In this document: positions 35,959 to 49,107 of the stretch, in pieces | How positions within the stretch are numbered: the stretch's first letter is position 1 | How the letters are laid out: every line of letters begins with the position of its first letter | Assembly: GCF_031755915.1 (NCBI RefSeq) | Contig: NC_083390.1 | Span: 13,113,001-13,177,000, forward strand | DNA from: Ziziphus jujuba | Taxonomy: Eukaryota > Streptophyta > Magnoliopsida > Rosales > Rhamnaceae | Reading direction: 5' to 3' | DNA: 64,000 bases | The notes under the pieces: generated by a model | Seen by the model: the letters and a program-made list of their open reading frames with translations, nothing else | What the model was told of the DNA's origin: nothing | The model's database searches: none | Translations under genes and position numbers: made by a program

Positions 35959-37457
35959 GTACTAGTACAACAAAAGCTAGCACGCTAAATATAGTTTTAG
36001 GCGACGCAGTCTTTTAAGAAAGAGTCGCTAAATAGATGAAAAGGCGACGCATTTGTCAACAACTGCGTCTATGTTTCACCCAACCAATTTTTAACTTTTT
36101 TTCAGTTTGAAAGTTGTTTTTAGTAATTTTTTAATTTGTAGATAAGTAATCAACAAAACTAATTAAAAATTTAAAAAAATATGGAATAGGCGACGCGTTT
36201 TAATGGAATTATGTCGCCTGTTCCTTCAATTATTTTTTATTTATTTTTTTAAAAAAAAACAAATTTAATAGATTTTCAATTTTTAAAAACAAGTAAACTA
36301 TCATTGACCACAAACACATGAAAGTTAAGCTCATTTAACATACTTATGTAGATAAATTGGTCAATAAATGCTTGTTGAATTAGAATTCTATATTCGATAC
36401 CCTATCTCAAATTTGGTCTTGAGATATTTTGTATCTCGTCTATACACATATATGTAAATAACTGAGAAGAGCATTTACAAAACTATTTTCTATTTTTATA
36501 TCAATGGAATTTATGTTCATTGGATTGCTACATGAATATATTTGTAGATGAACAATTAAAAAATTATTTAAAGATTATAAAGAAAATATAAAAAATGAAA
36601 CAGGCGATGCTTTTCTACCATAATGCATCGCTTGATCCCAAAATTCAAGAATAGGCGACCCTTCTTGAAGAGAATGTGTCGCCTATTCTCTCAATTAAAA
36701 AAAACAAAAATTTTGAAAGACATGCAAATTTTGTAACGAATAAATGTGTACTTGAAAAACAGAAAAATAAACGGCAATCTTCAATATTTTGCTTCGCATT
36801 TTTAAGAAATATTTTCAGTTTTTATTTGTAGATGAAAAGTCAAAAATTAATCAAAGAAAAAAAAATGTGCGTTTTTGCCATTTTTGAAAATTTTTGGTGC
36901 GTTTTAAAATGTTTACGCGCTCATGTGAATCCCTTTTTCTTTTTTAAAACTACATCAAGTACACTACCTAATAGATATTAGATTTGGAAGCAATCTAAGA
37001 GAGACTTGAAGAGTGAGATATTTCGGGTTTCATTTTTCATTTGCCTATGTTGTCGTTGGCCGGGAAGCTAGATTTCTCTGTGTCGCCCTCGTGATTTTCT
37101 GGGTTTCTTCTTTTTTTGTCTCCGTCGTTTAGGTGAGTTTCTTTTTTCTTTGTGGTTGGTGGAGACATGAGGTGGAATGTTTTTTTTCTTTTTCTTTTTT
37201 TCATTTTAACTGCAGGTTATGTTCGTTGAGTTTTATTAATCTTACTTTTGTAGAAATTTTGTTTGTGATATTGCTTGACATTGTTTTGCTAAGTCCAACA
37301 AGTATTTTATGTTGAAGATCAACTTGATTCAAGATGGTCTATTGTTTTAACTTCACCACAACATTGTACTTTTGTTGAAGAAGATATTCTTGGAGATACT
37401 ACAATGGCTCACAATCCATTTGTCATATAGTTGCCAAGTATCGACTTTTCCATATAT

Positions 37458-37580
37458 TTTCCGACATCAGTGGAAATCTAATTCCCTGGATCCACACTTT
37501 TCTACTTTACAATAAATATCCAAAAAAAAAAAAAAATTATCACTTTCCTAAGGGAATTAAATTTCCACTAATTTTACTTT
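37458..37580. repeat. imperfect foldback, possible MITE fragment
   Basis: AGTGGAAATCTAATTCCCT (about 37468-37487) is matched in inverted orientation by AGGGAATTAAATTTCCACT (about 37551-37570), with a 60-bp spacer that includes an A run. No flanking duplication was identified. Confidence 0.5.
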
Positions 37581-40500
37581 TATCCAAACATGCCGTTAAT
37601 ACATAATAATTCAATATGTGTATCTGCATATATATGTGTGTGCGCGCGGAGGCTCAACATTGTAGAAAGGAATTTGACAAATATTTTTAAAAAATTGGAT
37701 AGGGGTTATCCAAGGGATAAAAACTGTTTTATTTTTTGCATGGATTATAATTTTTAAAAACTAATTACTTTTAATTATTAAAGATAAGAATCTATTTTCT
37801 ATTTACTATTGAATAATAAAAATCTGAAGCTACAATGATTTGTTAAAAATGTTGGTTAAATCTGTTTGCATATAGGAAAGACTCCTGTTTTGGTAAAATA
37901 AGAATATATAAGGAGTTGACAGTTTTAGATAAGCCCCCTAAACAATATGGACAAAAAAATAAACAAATTATGGTAAACTAGTATAATAGGGCCAAAAGGA
38001 CAAGAAATGGAGTTTAAAGCAGTTAGGGGTGTTCTGTCACATGATGTGAAACTGAGATCAAATTGTTGTTGAATTACCAAACCAAGAAACAAAGCTGTTT
38101 GAGAGGAGTGGGTGTGGGAACCATATGCATATATATTGTGTGTGTTTTGGTATTTATATGTATATGATAGATAGAAAGTGAGGTTTTCTTCTAGACAAGG
38201 AATGGATTTGCCTCAAAACACCCCAAGCTCATGCTTTAGAGTTGGTTATATAATTGACCAAAAAAAAGAAAATATGAAACTACATGCCTTTGGAATGACC
38301 ATGTAATGTGAGATACATGTCACGACATGGCTGGTTGGTTGGTTGGTTGCAGGGCTATAATCAATTTTTGTTAGCCTGAAATGCATGAAAAGGAAGAGGT
38401 TACAAAAGGATGTGATATATGGGCGATATGGCCCACCATATAAATCATAGGACTGTTCCGTAAGATTCTGTTGGGGTTGTTCCCTTTGGAACCAGAAACC
38501 AAAGTTGGTGTGCCTCTATTTCTACTTTCTCCTCTCTGAGCTTCCAAGAGAGAAAACAAAAATTATTAGTAAAAGTTGAATCTTTTTTTTTTTTTTTTTT
38601 TTGGCTTAAATAACATTTAAAAATTGGATTTGAGAAGGCAAAAAAATATGAAGTTTACCCCTGTTTGGCAGTGTTTTCATGTTTTTGATTTCTTTTTTAT
38701 TTGAGGGATCAAATATATCAAAATTATAAATAACTACTACCTACCATAGTTATTTGAGGTAACAAAAGGAAAAATATTGGTCAAAACAAATGTCATTTTT
38801 ATAAACAGTTTTAAATAGCTTTAAATTTGGTGTTTATATGTTCTTTTATATGTATTTAATTATGTAGTTTTTATTTAAGTTTATAGTTAGTTAGATGATA
38901 AGTATGAACAAAATATACGCAACGCTAAAGAAAATTTTAAAATAAAAAATTAAAAAACATAAACAAAGAAGTACATAATTAATTGTTTAACGCATAAATA
39001 TAGGTACCTAGAAGCACCAAAGCATCTAATCCTTTGGCTTTTATTTCGCCTATCTACGTTGGATGCCAAGCATGAAAGTCGGTTAGCTTTGTCTTTGGGC
39101 ACAACAGTAGACTGGACTAACCTTTTACCCATGGCATGTGACCTATTAATTGTTCTTGTAGGGATTTTTTAGAACTGGACTTAAAAGGAAAAAAGATGGA
39201 AAAGTGGGTTTTTTCATTTTTCATTTATTATTTATTTTTGTTATTTTGGTTGTAACATTTCAGTTGTTCATTAATCTGCCTAGATTGGAGAGACTGCCTT
39301 GATCTCATTCGAATTTCGTGTTGCAGCTTCACATGTATGTACCCGCTCCAAACTCGTGAAGGATGTCATTTACACTCTATCTAGAAAACCCAAAAGAATC
39401 AAATTGGAATTAAAAATAATAATAGATAAATAAATATAGTGGCAAAGTAAACATGTTAAAATTTTGGAAATTATTTATAAACTATAGCTGTGACTACGGG
39501 ATTTTCCCAGTTAATTTGCTGAAGACTGATATAGTTCAAGACTTTAAGTAAATATTAATTTGTTTCAAAAGAAGGAATTGAATTATATACATATATATAA
39601 TTTTTTAATGATATGGAAACTGTAAAATTGTTATATGCGTATATTAGAAAGAATGTTGACTTTGTAAAAATTTATCGTTTTTTAATATGTTTATGAAACA
39701 TTGACAATAATTTTTGTAAAAATGATCATTTTTTAAAAACGATGCGACTCACTAATATATATATATATATATTCAATTAAAAATGTACTAGTTTTGATAC
39801 AATGAGTAATGGAAAATTGGGCACAAACATTGAATAATGAGGTCAATGTTATTGAAGGAAACTGTTCCAAATGATCTCAGTTTTTATCAGTCTACTGTAT
39901 AGGTTTTATATACGTGTAAATGTTTAAAGACCTAAGTCTTCCTGATGTTGAAGGACGGAAAAACCTGCAAAAACATAAATGCATGCTTCACTTACCCCAC
40001 CAGAGGAATAACAAAATGCTGTGCCTCATTCATATTCTAGGATGGAGAGCAACTGTATCCTTTCAGTTGCGAGCCCCAGCAAAGCATATATATGACAAAC
40101 AAGGGAGCAAAAATACAAGGAAGAAGATGAACAAAATCAAGATATATGTATATATACCCAAAAAAAATATATATATATTTATAGTGCTGATGATGTCCGT
40201 ACCATAAAACCAAACCTATGGTTAAAAATGCTGAACTATCATATATTATAAAAAATTGATATATATTATTTATGTGTGCCATATTCAACGAGGCATATAT
40301 GCTTAATTGAGAATACAATACCTCAAGTGCCAATTAATTTTTATAGCGAATTACAAAATTATTTGCAATCAAATCACTAGATCTCTTAATATTATAGATA
40401 TTTTGAAAATCTATGAAGAAATAACTCATTAATGAGAAATTCAGAATCAAATCCTCTCCAATATTAAGTAAATTAGAAACTTGAGCATAATTAATTATTT

Positions 40501-43500
40501 ATTTATTAGCTAGTTGTGGTCCAGCATGATCTGAAAATGACTACTGGTTCTCTTTCATGTCGAAAAGGACACCTTTTTTTTATCTCAGTAAGGGATTCTC
40601 GCAAGTTTCAGTAGCTGAAAACCAACTACGAGATTTCACACACTTTCAAAGCTGAGGACTGCTCTTTTGGGAACATTGAAAACTGAAAAAAACTTAAATA
40701 TGTAGCTAAAAAGGACTTACACAAGCTTTACCTAATTAATCAAGTGGAAAGTTATGAAAAGGATGGAAGTTTCATTTTCCCAATATGGGTTTCTGGTATG
40801 TAAGATTGGTTTTGCAAAATCACTTATAATTGTTGGGCAAATTTAATTTAGACTCTCTCAATTTTACTATAATTATATTTAGATTTTCAGTTTTTAGAAA
40901 ATTATCCTTAGCCTTTTTTAGTTTTCAATATATATCAAAACTAATCTATATGACAGTTTTTATCAAATTTTACCTATTAGTGTTAACAATTAAAGACCAA
41001 ATAAGTTAAAAATGAATATTTGTAATTGAAATAACGTTGTGAAAGTATAATATTTTACCCTTATTTGTTAGAGCACTTTGATATACAAAATAGTTATTTT
41101 GCATAACGTATGAATACCTATTCATGGAAATTAAAAGTAAAAATAAAAATAGTTATGTATTGATATGTTAGATTATTATATCAAATTAGTTTTAATGTTT
41201 ACCATTTATAGATATTTTTTTTCTCCCAACAAAATATTAAATTTGGTAAAAATCAAAATCAAAATCAAAATTTTATAATTATTTATGTATTTTTAGTATA
41301 GAATAATCCATATAGATTTAAATATATTTTAAATATGATAAATATGTTTATTGAAATATTAATTTTCAAATGTTAAAATGAATTTTAATTCTTTGAAATA
41401 GTAAAATATGCATTCCTATGAGATAAATATTTTCGAATTAAAAATATATCTAACAAAAAAATAAATAATTATGGTATTTTTACATTTATTTTATATAACC
41501 AATGTATCTTTAAAATTAATTTATAAAAAAAATTAATAAATTAATCTATTTTGATAAATATAAAAAAATTTTAAAAAAGTCTATAATAATTTATCAAAAT
41601 CATTAAACCTGATTAAATATAACTAAGAAAAAAACTGAAAAAGTGCAAATAAAATTTTCTCAAATTTTGAACTACTTAATTCAAGGTTAATTTTCTAAAG
41701 GGTACATTTAGAATCTGCTCCGATATTTTTTTTTTCGCAACTTTTTCAAAGAAAAACATTTTACAAAAATTAGATTTTATTGGTCTTAATTAAGTTGTAC
41801 CCGAAAATTATTCAAATATGTTTAGAAACTATTTTTGAAAATTATAAACTGGAAGTAGCATTTCCAAAGCGTGCCATGAACCTAATACATTTTGAACAGT
41901 GGCAGCGTTATGTCCAGAATTCCAGATCTACTCGCAGGGTAACCGGCGGATGCCTCACCTACTTCTATTTTGTGCAATATGATTTTGATTGATTAGACAT
42001 GTTCATATCATAATTTGTGATGATTAGACAATACATAATATCCATCACAATTTTTTACCAATTGAACGGTTTGATCAGGTCCAGAGCCAGTGCTGTGATA
42101 GTCATGACTTTGTAATAGTGGATAGGAATTCAGAGAAGGGAAAGAGTAATGAAGTACTGGTGGGTACCATTCAAACCCCATGCATTTTTATTTTTTATGG
42201 AAGAGAATTTTATTTATTTATTTTTTTGGTTATGTTTCATGCATACATACATATGCATGGATATAATGAAAAATTAATGCTTTTCGAGACAAAATAATTG
42301 TAAATCTTTGAACATTAAATAATATAGAAATGCAATAAGACTAATAAATCAATATTGTGCAACAAATAAGAGTATTTCAGATATTGGACCATAATGTATT
42401 AAGTTGGAATATACATGACCAATATCCATGTATCCATATTTACCAAAAAGAGAAGAAAAAAAAATCCATGTATCCATGCAGTGCATATAGGGGGATCATA
42501 ATGTTGATGATGGTAGTTGCATGCATGCAGTGCATCCATTTGCCTGGTGTTCTGTGTCTATAGCAACAGATCCCTCTGAAAATGTAGCATGCAGAGATAC
42601 CCCAGTCCAAGACCAAAGCTATAGCTACAATATGGTACTATACAGTATACACATACCTATGCATATATATTATTACCCAAAAAAAAGACTATGCATATAT
42701 AATTATATGCACAAGCTATGTATTATTAACCCCATCATTCATAAACCAGCTGAAGTCAGCAATACATTAATAATGGTTATAATATTAATAATTTGGAAGA
42801 GTGAGAGAGAAGAAAGTGCCACGTAGTGTCTAGAAAACTGACTTTCCGTGAATTATCCAAACAAGGGGTAGGATCTAAAGGATGATAATGCCACATATAG
42901 ATAATAAAAGTAGAGGAGAGACTGTCATAAACCCCCTATAACAGTCAGTAACCTAACTGAAACAAGAAGAAATAAAAAAAAAAAAAATCAGAAACCCTAA
43001 AAATAGATGACCTCGTTGCAAATTCAGTACCCTATATGGAAAATAAAGGTTGGTTAATTTTTCCACACTTTCCCATGATATTTCTAGGATGTACACAAGT
43101 CATTGAAAATGGATGGTTTAGGAGCCAGAGCGGGTGAAAAGTTTGCTTGTGAGTCCAATTTTTTTAAATAAATATATAAATTTAATATTTATATTTTTCT
43201 ATTTGAATCTGATCAAATAGTACTGAGAGAATCCAGGGAAATATCAGAGGTACAGATAGGAAAAAGCCAGATGTATGAGGGGTAGATTTGGGAATCTAAG
43301 GTGTTTTTGCACAGTATTTATGGGGGGTGTAAGAAGTTAAGTAACTGTACAAAAGTTTGACAAGAAGAAAAAAGAGAGAAGAAAGGACAGGGGTGTTGAT
43401 TTTGTTTGAGATTTTCTTTCATTGATTGGGGAAGGGACACGGCTTTGTTAACATAGAGGAATTGTCTGTGCCCAATTTTTTTAGGCTTTTCTTTTTTTTT

Positions 43501-45401
43501 TTAATTTATTGAGCTCCAAATTTTCCTTGTTTCTCTCTACAGTTTTCAAACTCTCTTTTTGTTTTTTTTTTTTTTGGTCCTCGCACTCTCCTCTGTGTCT
43601 GAGCAAGGTGAACAAGTGATTGTACCAGTCCACGTGCGTAGACCCCTATGCGCTGTTCCAAAGAAACAGAGCAGGCCCAACGGTTCATGGTCCTTTTGGA
43701 CACCGTACCATAAAAGCCTGTCATTATATATATATATATATATATATATATTGACAAGAATACATGTCTGCAGCCAAGGCTTGCTTTTTAAATTTTCAAA
43801 ACTCTCTAACAATATGTATTTTATTATATTTTATAAAAAAAATTTTAATTAATTAATATTTTATAAAAAATGAAATTTTTGATAATAAATATTAAAGATG
43901 GTTGTATTTTATATTTGAATTCGAATATTAAAATATTATTTATTATTGTTAATGATTAATTTTTAATAAATTTTATATATTAAATTATTATTATTAATTT
44001 TTTTAAATTTTAAAATAAAAATTAATAAAATTAAATATTTTAATTAAAATTTTATATATTTTTATAATGATCATTATCAACTAGCAATAGTAAATAATAA
44101 AATTCCTAATTATTATATTTTTGAAAGTTAAAATTATTCTTAATTGAATTAAAACAGATTTTCCTATCACACTTATTATATACGTATAAACATCTTTTCT
44201 TTGGTTTTTTAATAATCAAATGTTCTCGATTTCTCCAATTTATTACTTTTCGAAATAAAGTTTAGGGCTAATTTTTTATGATTTATAATTTTTTTTATCA
44301 CCTTTTATATTTGAAATATATAATTTTTTAATTGTAGATATAAATAATTTATCAAAGTTAATTTTATTTCAGTTAAAAATATATTTGGCGAATTATTTTG
44401 AACAAAATTTTCTATTTTAGAAAATTAAAAAATTATAATGTAAAACACGATTATGTATTTTACTGTTATTTTTGAAAATAATTTTCAAAATCCAAAACAT
44501 TGAAAAAGAATAGAAAATACTTTTTATTTTTATTTATTTTTTATGTCTTGTTTCAACTTTAATACAACAAAACTCGTTTGAACCTATTGAATCGGCCAAT
44601 AAGTAATAAGGATATGAAATCTGTTCAAACAGAATGGAATTCGAAATTCGCCATCTAAGATAGAAACCAGAAATGCCAAAAAGACCACTTACTAGGAGGA
44701 AATTTCTAATACTGCCGAGTCCCATATGTGAAAAGGAAATGTAGACTCAGAAAATATTGTAAATTTTTAATTTTTCTCATACTAGCGACTTGGCTCTCTC
44801 TTGTAGATAATCTATCCAGTTCTTTGACTTTCAGTAATGTCAGTATTTTATGAGCAACAAATAAAAATTATCTAACAAAAACCTGTAAATTCATCGCTCA
44901 TAATAGATAACAGAGACTCTTGCCCTTTTCCTCTCTCTTAAACATGCGGGAAAAAGAGATTGAACCAATAAAGTCACTTTCTAAACTGGGAAAAATCGTG
45001 TGGGGATCTCCGACATTTTCATGTGCATTAATCTTGGTAGTAATCTGCAGGAGACGTGGGGATGAATATTTTTCATTTATCCAGTTACACCTAATAAATT
45101 AATCAGCATTCTATCAAAAAAAAATAAAAATAAAAATAAATTAATCAGCATTCTAATTTATACACATTTTGATGTGACACTTTAATGTCTGATAATTGGG
45201 AGGTGTGGTAGGGTCAATCTCTTCTTCAATGACCAAATAAGTCATTTTATTTCATTTTCCCTGTGTTTTGGTGGATAAAATAAAGGCCCCTCTTGGCCTG
45301 TCTCTCTGAAAACTAAAACAGGAACCCCACTGGCAACTTTATGTCCTGTGCACCCATTTCACCACGAAGACACTCCTCCCTCCCCCTCCCCTCCATCAAT
45401 A

Positions 45402-45402
<1 letters not shown>

Positions 45403-45447
<45 letters not shown>
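45403..45447. repeat. CT dinucleotide microsatellite
   Basis: About 22 uninterrupted CT units. Confidence 0.95.
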
Positions 45448-45448
<1 letters not shown>

Positions 45449-46676
45449 AGCCTTTCCTCTGGAATTATGAAAGTACGATTTTACCCTCTCAGACAAAGGA
45501 ATGAATTATACCAATGACTGTACGGACATATAAGCATCAATAATGGGGCCCACCGTCAGGGCTTTTATTAATTGCACACACTCGAAAACAACATGCCTCG
45601 TTTTTAGTGAAAAAATTTGTTACCGATGATGTAGTGCTAATAAATCATTTGTAATGCAACATTTAATAAATATTTTTATAGAATGTATATTTATAAATCA
45701 TTTCATTTAGCTTGTATGTGATTGTTGATTGTTTATTAGATTATCTTTTTAAATGTCCCCCAAAAGAAAAAAATTCCCGTTCTGGTTGTACACTTCAGCA
45801 CATCGTTCGGTCCTAAACCATAGGGGCCTGGGGTTTGTTTAATGCCGTTGTTCGGAGCCTCTACTCGTAATCATATCATGTCCCAACCAAGCTCAGAAAA
45901 AAATAATTTTTTGCTTACAAAAACCCATGTCCTGATTGGTCATTTCAAAGAATAAAAAAGGGCAATTAGTCTCAAATCTGTGTCAGGATAATCTCCTCAA
46001 TATGATAAGCATTGCGTCAGTTTTCAGAATGTCAGAGAGGCCTATGCTAACTGATTAACCCTAAAGTGGTTTGTCACTTTGTTGCTTTATATAGACTGAC
46101 TTGATACATTTTCTATGTAAGTACTCTTCATTTGCCATGCAAGGTAAACTCCATTAGTCCACTGGTCCTCACTCTGTAGCCACCTCCTCCGATCAAATGC
46201 ACAAAAATATTACTTCAAATTTTTGAATTCCACCCTGTACTAAAATGGGTTTCGATCTTTTAATATTTTGCAGCAACAAATTTTTTCATATCCTGTATTT
46301 GTAGCAATTTGGTATATTGAAGGAAGAAAATAAAATGGATAAATGATTTTGATTTGAGATTTTGAAAACATTCAACAATTAGCATATATTGTTAGATTTT
46401 ATTTAAAATCATATTTTGTTTTCTGAAAAATAAATAATAGAAATTAAGCTTTTCTATCTCTTAAAACATTTTGGAGATTATACATACGACTTAGTTATTA
46501 CCAATATATATATATATATATATGACTTAGTTAGTTATTACCCATACCTTATTTAGTCAAACTTTTTCTTGTAAACATTGGGTTAGTTTATTAACATTAG
46601 ATAAAATTTCTAACATATATCTTAACATTTTTTTTTCCCTTATACCCACATAGTGTTTTTTTTTTATTTATTATTT

Positions 46677-46819
46677 TTTTTGAAAGGTCTCAACCGTAAG
46701 AGATGGGATATGTTTTTTTTTTTTTGGTATCCCTAGACCTTTTTTATCTATGAGATTCGAACCCGCACATTCGTAGGCACAGATAAAGTACTTAACCACT
46801 AGAGCTACCATTATAGCCC
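46677..46819 (-). mobile_element. tRNA-derived SINE
   Basis: On the minus strand it reads GGTAGCTCTAGTGGTTAAG (A box) and, about 40 bases on, GTGCGGGTTCGAATCTC (B box). GGTCTAGGGATACC and an A-rich tail follow (read as a T run on plus at 46711-46722), then a second A-rich part near 46677. Order and spacing of the boxes fit a pol III tRNA-type SINE head. It ends about 11 bp from the left end of the copia element. Confidence 0.65.
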
Positions 46820-46829
46820 ACGTTAAAAG

Positions 46830-47292
46830 CGTTGGATTTATGCTCCAGACGCAATCTAAACCGTTGATCAAGAACCTTAATTAATGATACCCGTTAAATC
46901 CCAAACTAGCTACTAAAGTGGTAGAGTCCATTAAATTAATTGTTTAGAAACAAATGTGGCCCATCTATTGGGCCCAAGGCAATTAGGAAACCCTAGAGGC
47001 TAGGGTATAGAGTCTATAAATAGATTGCTTTCTAAAGAGCCTGTACGATAGAGTTTCTGTAGTTTTGTTTTACAGATACTGAAAACCTTAGTGGTAAACC
47101 AAAATAGAAAATAAAACCTTTGAGACTTCTTGTTCTAGTAATTAGGTGTGTCCACACACAGATCTGTTGGAATTAGAATAGCTTGGAAGGTCTTGAACAA
47201 AAGGTTAGTAAGAATTTAATGGACAATGACATAATTTATCACATGCTTTATTCAATCTCGATAAGGCTTCCGCTGTATGCATGATTACAACA
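46830..47292 (+). repeat. 5' LTR of the copia element
   Basis: It starts CGTTGGATTTATGCTCC, where the 3' copy has TGTTGG, and ends GCATGATTACAACA. Confidence 0.9.
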
Positions 47293-47294
47293 AT

Positions 47295-47306
47295 TAGTAT
47301 CAGAGC
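47295..47306 (+). other. primer binding site of the copia element
   Basis: TTAGTATCAGAGC follows the 5' LTR, one mismatch from the initiator methionine tRNA site TGGTATCAGAGC. Confidence 0.75.
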
Positions 47307-49107
47307 TTTGATTGAATCGGTAGGTGATAAATTGAATCCATTTTTTTTACTGTTTTATTTTCATGTATATGCGATGCATATTAGATATATGGCACGTAGA
47401 ATTCTATTATTCATGTTATTTATAATTTTTTTGTATTATGAATTAGTTATTTGGTTTTGGCCTTAATTCATGGTAGATTTTTGCTTGTATTTATTTTAGG
47501 ACGTAACAAAGAGACTAATCATAAGATTAGATTTCCTCATTGATTGTTTATTTATTTATTTTTCCTGCATTTTTTTGAATTTTTATATGAAAATTTAGGG
47601 TTATTGGAAAAATATATAAAAGTACTCAAGAAAAACTATATACATGTTGATATTCATCATTTTTCGTGCCAATTGAAGCTATGTTTTGACAAACGAACAC
47701 TAGAAGCAAATACAGGACATGGAGGAGGATCAGTTGGAGGAGGACCGCCACTGGAGGCTGCTACATGCATCCACACGTGCCACCCACAGTGGCTGTGATT
47801 GGGTTTCACACGCCTAATTTCAACGGGTGCGTGGGGGCACATGTAGAATTGGAATTGGATGATTTTGGATCAATTGATTCCTTATGCGGTGATCTACCTC
47901 CTTGCAAAATTTCGTGATGATCCGAGTTTTGTGTGGCAATTGGCAGTGATTTTGGTGCTCGGGATCAATAGGGGACATATTAGGGTTTTGTGTTTTTTGG
48001 GGCTAAAATCCCTAAAAACCAATTCTAATTTGGCTCACACCCCATAGACTTGTAAGACCTAAAGAAAAGAAGAAGTACGAGCCATATATCAAGTTGGACT
48101 TCTGGATCCTTTTGGGCTTATAATTTTCTTTTCTAGGAAACTATGGATTATGGCCTATTAATTATTCTATGCTTATAATTGTTTAAATTATATGAATATA
48201 ACATGTGATATATGCTTAAGATGCCATTTAGAATATGTGTTACCATATAATTGCATCATGATATGTACATGTGCATAATAATACTTGTTTTATCTAGCTA
48301 ATATTATTATGGAAAATCCTAATTAATTAATGTAAAATATTAAATGGGCAAAGGTTAAAAATTAATTTAATTAATTTGAAACCTACGGGCTCCATTAAGG
48401 GTCCAATGATAAAATAGTTATGTGGTGCCCAAATGGATAAGCATGACCGCATTTTATTGGATTGGATCTAAAATAATTTCGAAATTTTAATGAGTTTGTA
48501 CAATCCAACGTTGACAATGCTTAAATATTAAAGATAATTTTGAAATTAAATTAATAATTATTACATTCAATTTTGATAACATTAATAATCCTCCCAACGA
48601 GGCTCTGCTAGTGTTATTCAAAGACCAAAGATTATTGAAACAATAGTTGATTTCTAAAATCAATTCTGAATGATGTGTTTTTGTGTACTATGAGAAGGCT
48701 CAATCTAAAGAGATAGATTTTTAAGGAGTCTTTGACTCATCTTACCTTTTCTGGTAGCTGACTTGGTATGACACTATACATATCGGGTTCAAAAAGTTTT
48801 AATTTTTTAAATCAATTTTGATTGGTATGTATTTGTGTTATCTAAGAAAGCATTGTCTAAGGAAGTAGGTTTTTAAGGAGCTGAGACCCACCTTACCTTT
48901 CCTGAATGTTAACTTAGTAGGACACTAAAACATACCATGTCAAAGTTTAATTTATGATAAATGTCTTGCCCAACATAAGTATTTGTAATGAAAATTAAAT
49001 TATTGTTACAATAAACATTAATAATAGGGAGTTTAAGAAATCTACATATTTATATGCTTGTTGTGTTGATTACGTGTTAATATGTGTGCATTTGTAATTT
49101 TTAGAAA
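47307..49107 (+). other. long untranslated leader of the copia element
   Basis: 1.8 kb without a long frame. A GC-richer stretch (about 47715-47840, GGAGGAGGATCAGTTGGAGG) stands out. Two diverged direct repeats at about 48655-48790 and 48815-48935 share TTTTTAAGGAG and CACCTTACCTTT-like text. Confidence 0.6.

Larger units (their letters stand above)
33347..36700. repeat. hairpin-rich tandem array starting at a CACTA-like transposon end
   Basis: The left edge reads CACTACGCAAAAAATGAT and is followed by many GCGAC/GTCGC words, as in the subterminal region of CACTA DNA transposons. From about 33830 to 35230 at least ten units recur, mostly at 154-173 bp spacing. Each has an inverted motif such as GGCGACGCAC...GTGCGTCGCC (perfect arms at 34965-34974 and 34985-34994), then CTGTTCTCTCC, a poly-T run and AATCAATCTAATTTTATTTC. 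From 35400 a second unit type with GGCGATGCATTATTTAAGGA follows, interleaved with tRNA-like modules. Further hairpins lie at about 36185, 36600 and 36650. I find no right end and no transposase, so the CACTA call is an inference. Confidence 0.6.
36701..46676. other. 10-kb AT-rich region without a convincing gene
   Basis: Open frames are all under about 105 codons, with no family match or splice pattern I can support. 36990-37330 is less AT-biased and reads like a transcribed leader. 37460-37575 holds a foldback. AT microsatellites lie at 43733-43751 and 46504-46522, and a CT microsatellite at 45403-45447. A 63-codon minus-strand frame at 44534-44725 is noted under findings. 40860-41660 and 43790-44500 are extremely AT-rich. 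Confidence 0.5.

Noticed and set aside
33347..36700. CRISPR-like array, because of the regular repeats
   Set aside because: Plant context, repeats of about 160 bp with poly-T runs, no short repeat-spacer pattern and no cas genes.
42480..42640. Possible microRNA precursor with GCATGCATGCAGTGCATCC
   Set aside because: Only short palindromic words (GCATGC) are present; I could not find two long complementary arms or a known plant miRNA sequence.
45617..45635. Possible right end of a CACTA transposon (ACCGATGATGTAGTG)
   Set aside because: Only the last six bases match the inverted left end at 33347, and the 3-bp flanks (TTG and CTA) differ; it is not a partner of the hairpin array.
46831..47470. 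Small plus-strand frame at 47281-47466 as a host gene
   Set aside because: It starts in the copia LTR and primer-site region and encodes low-complexity hydrophobic text with no family features.
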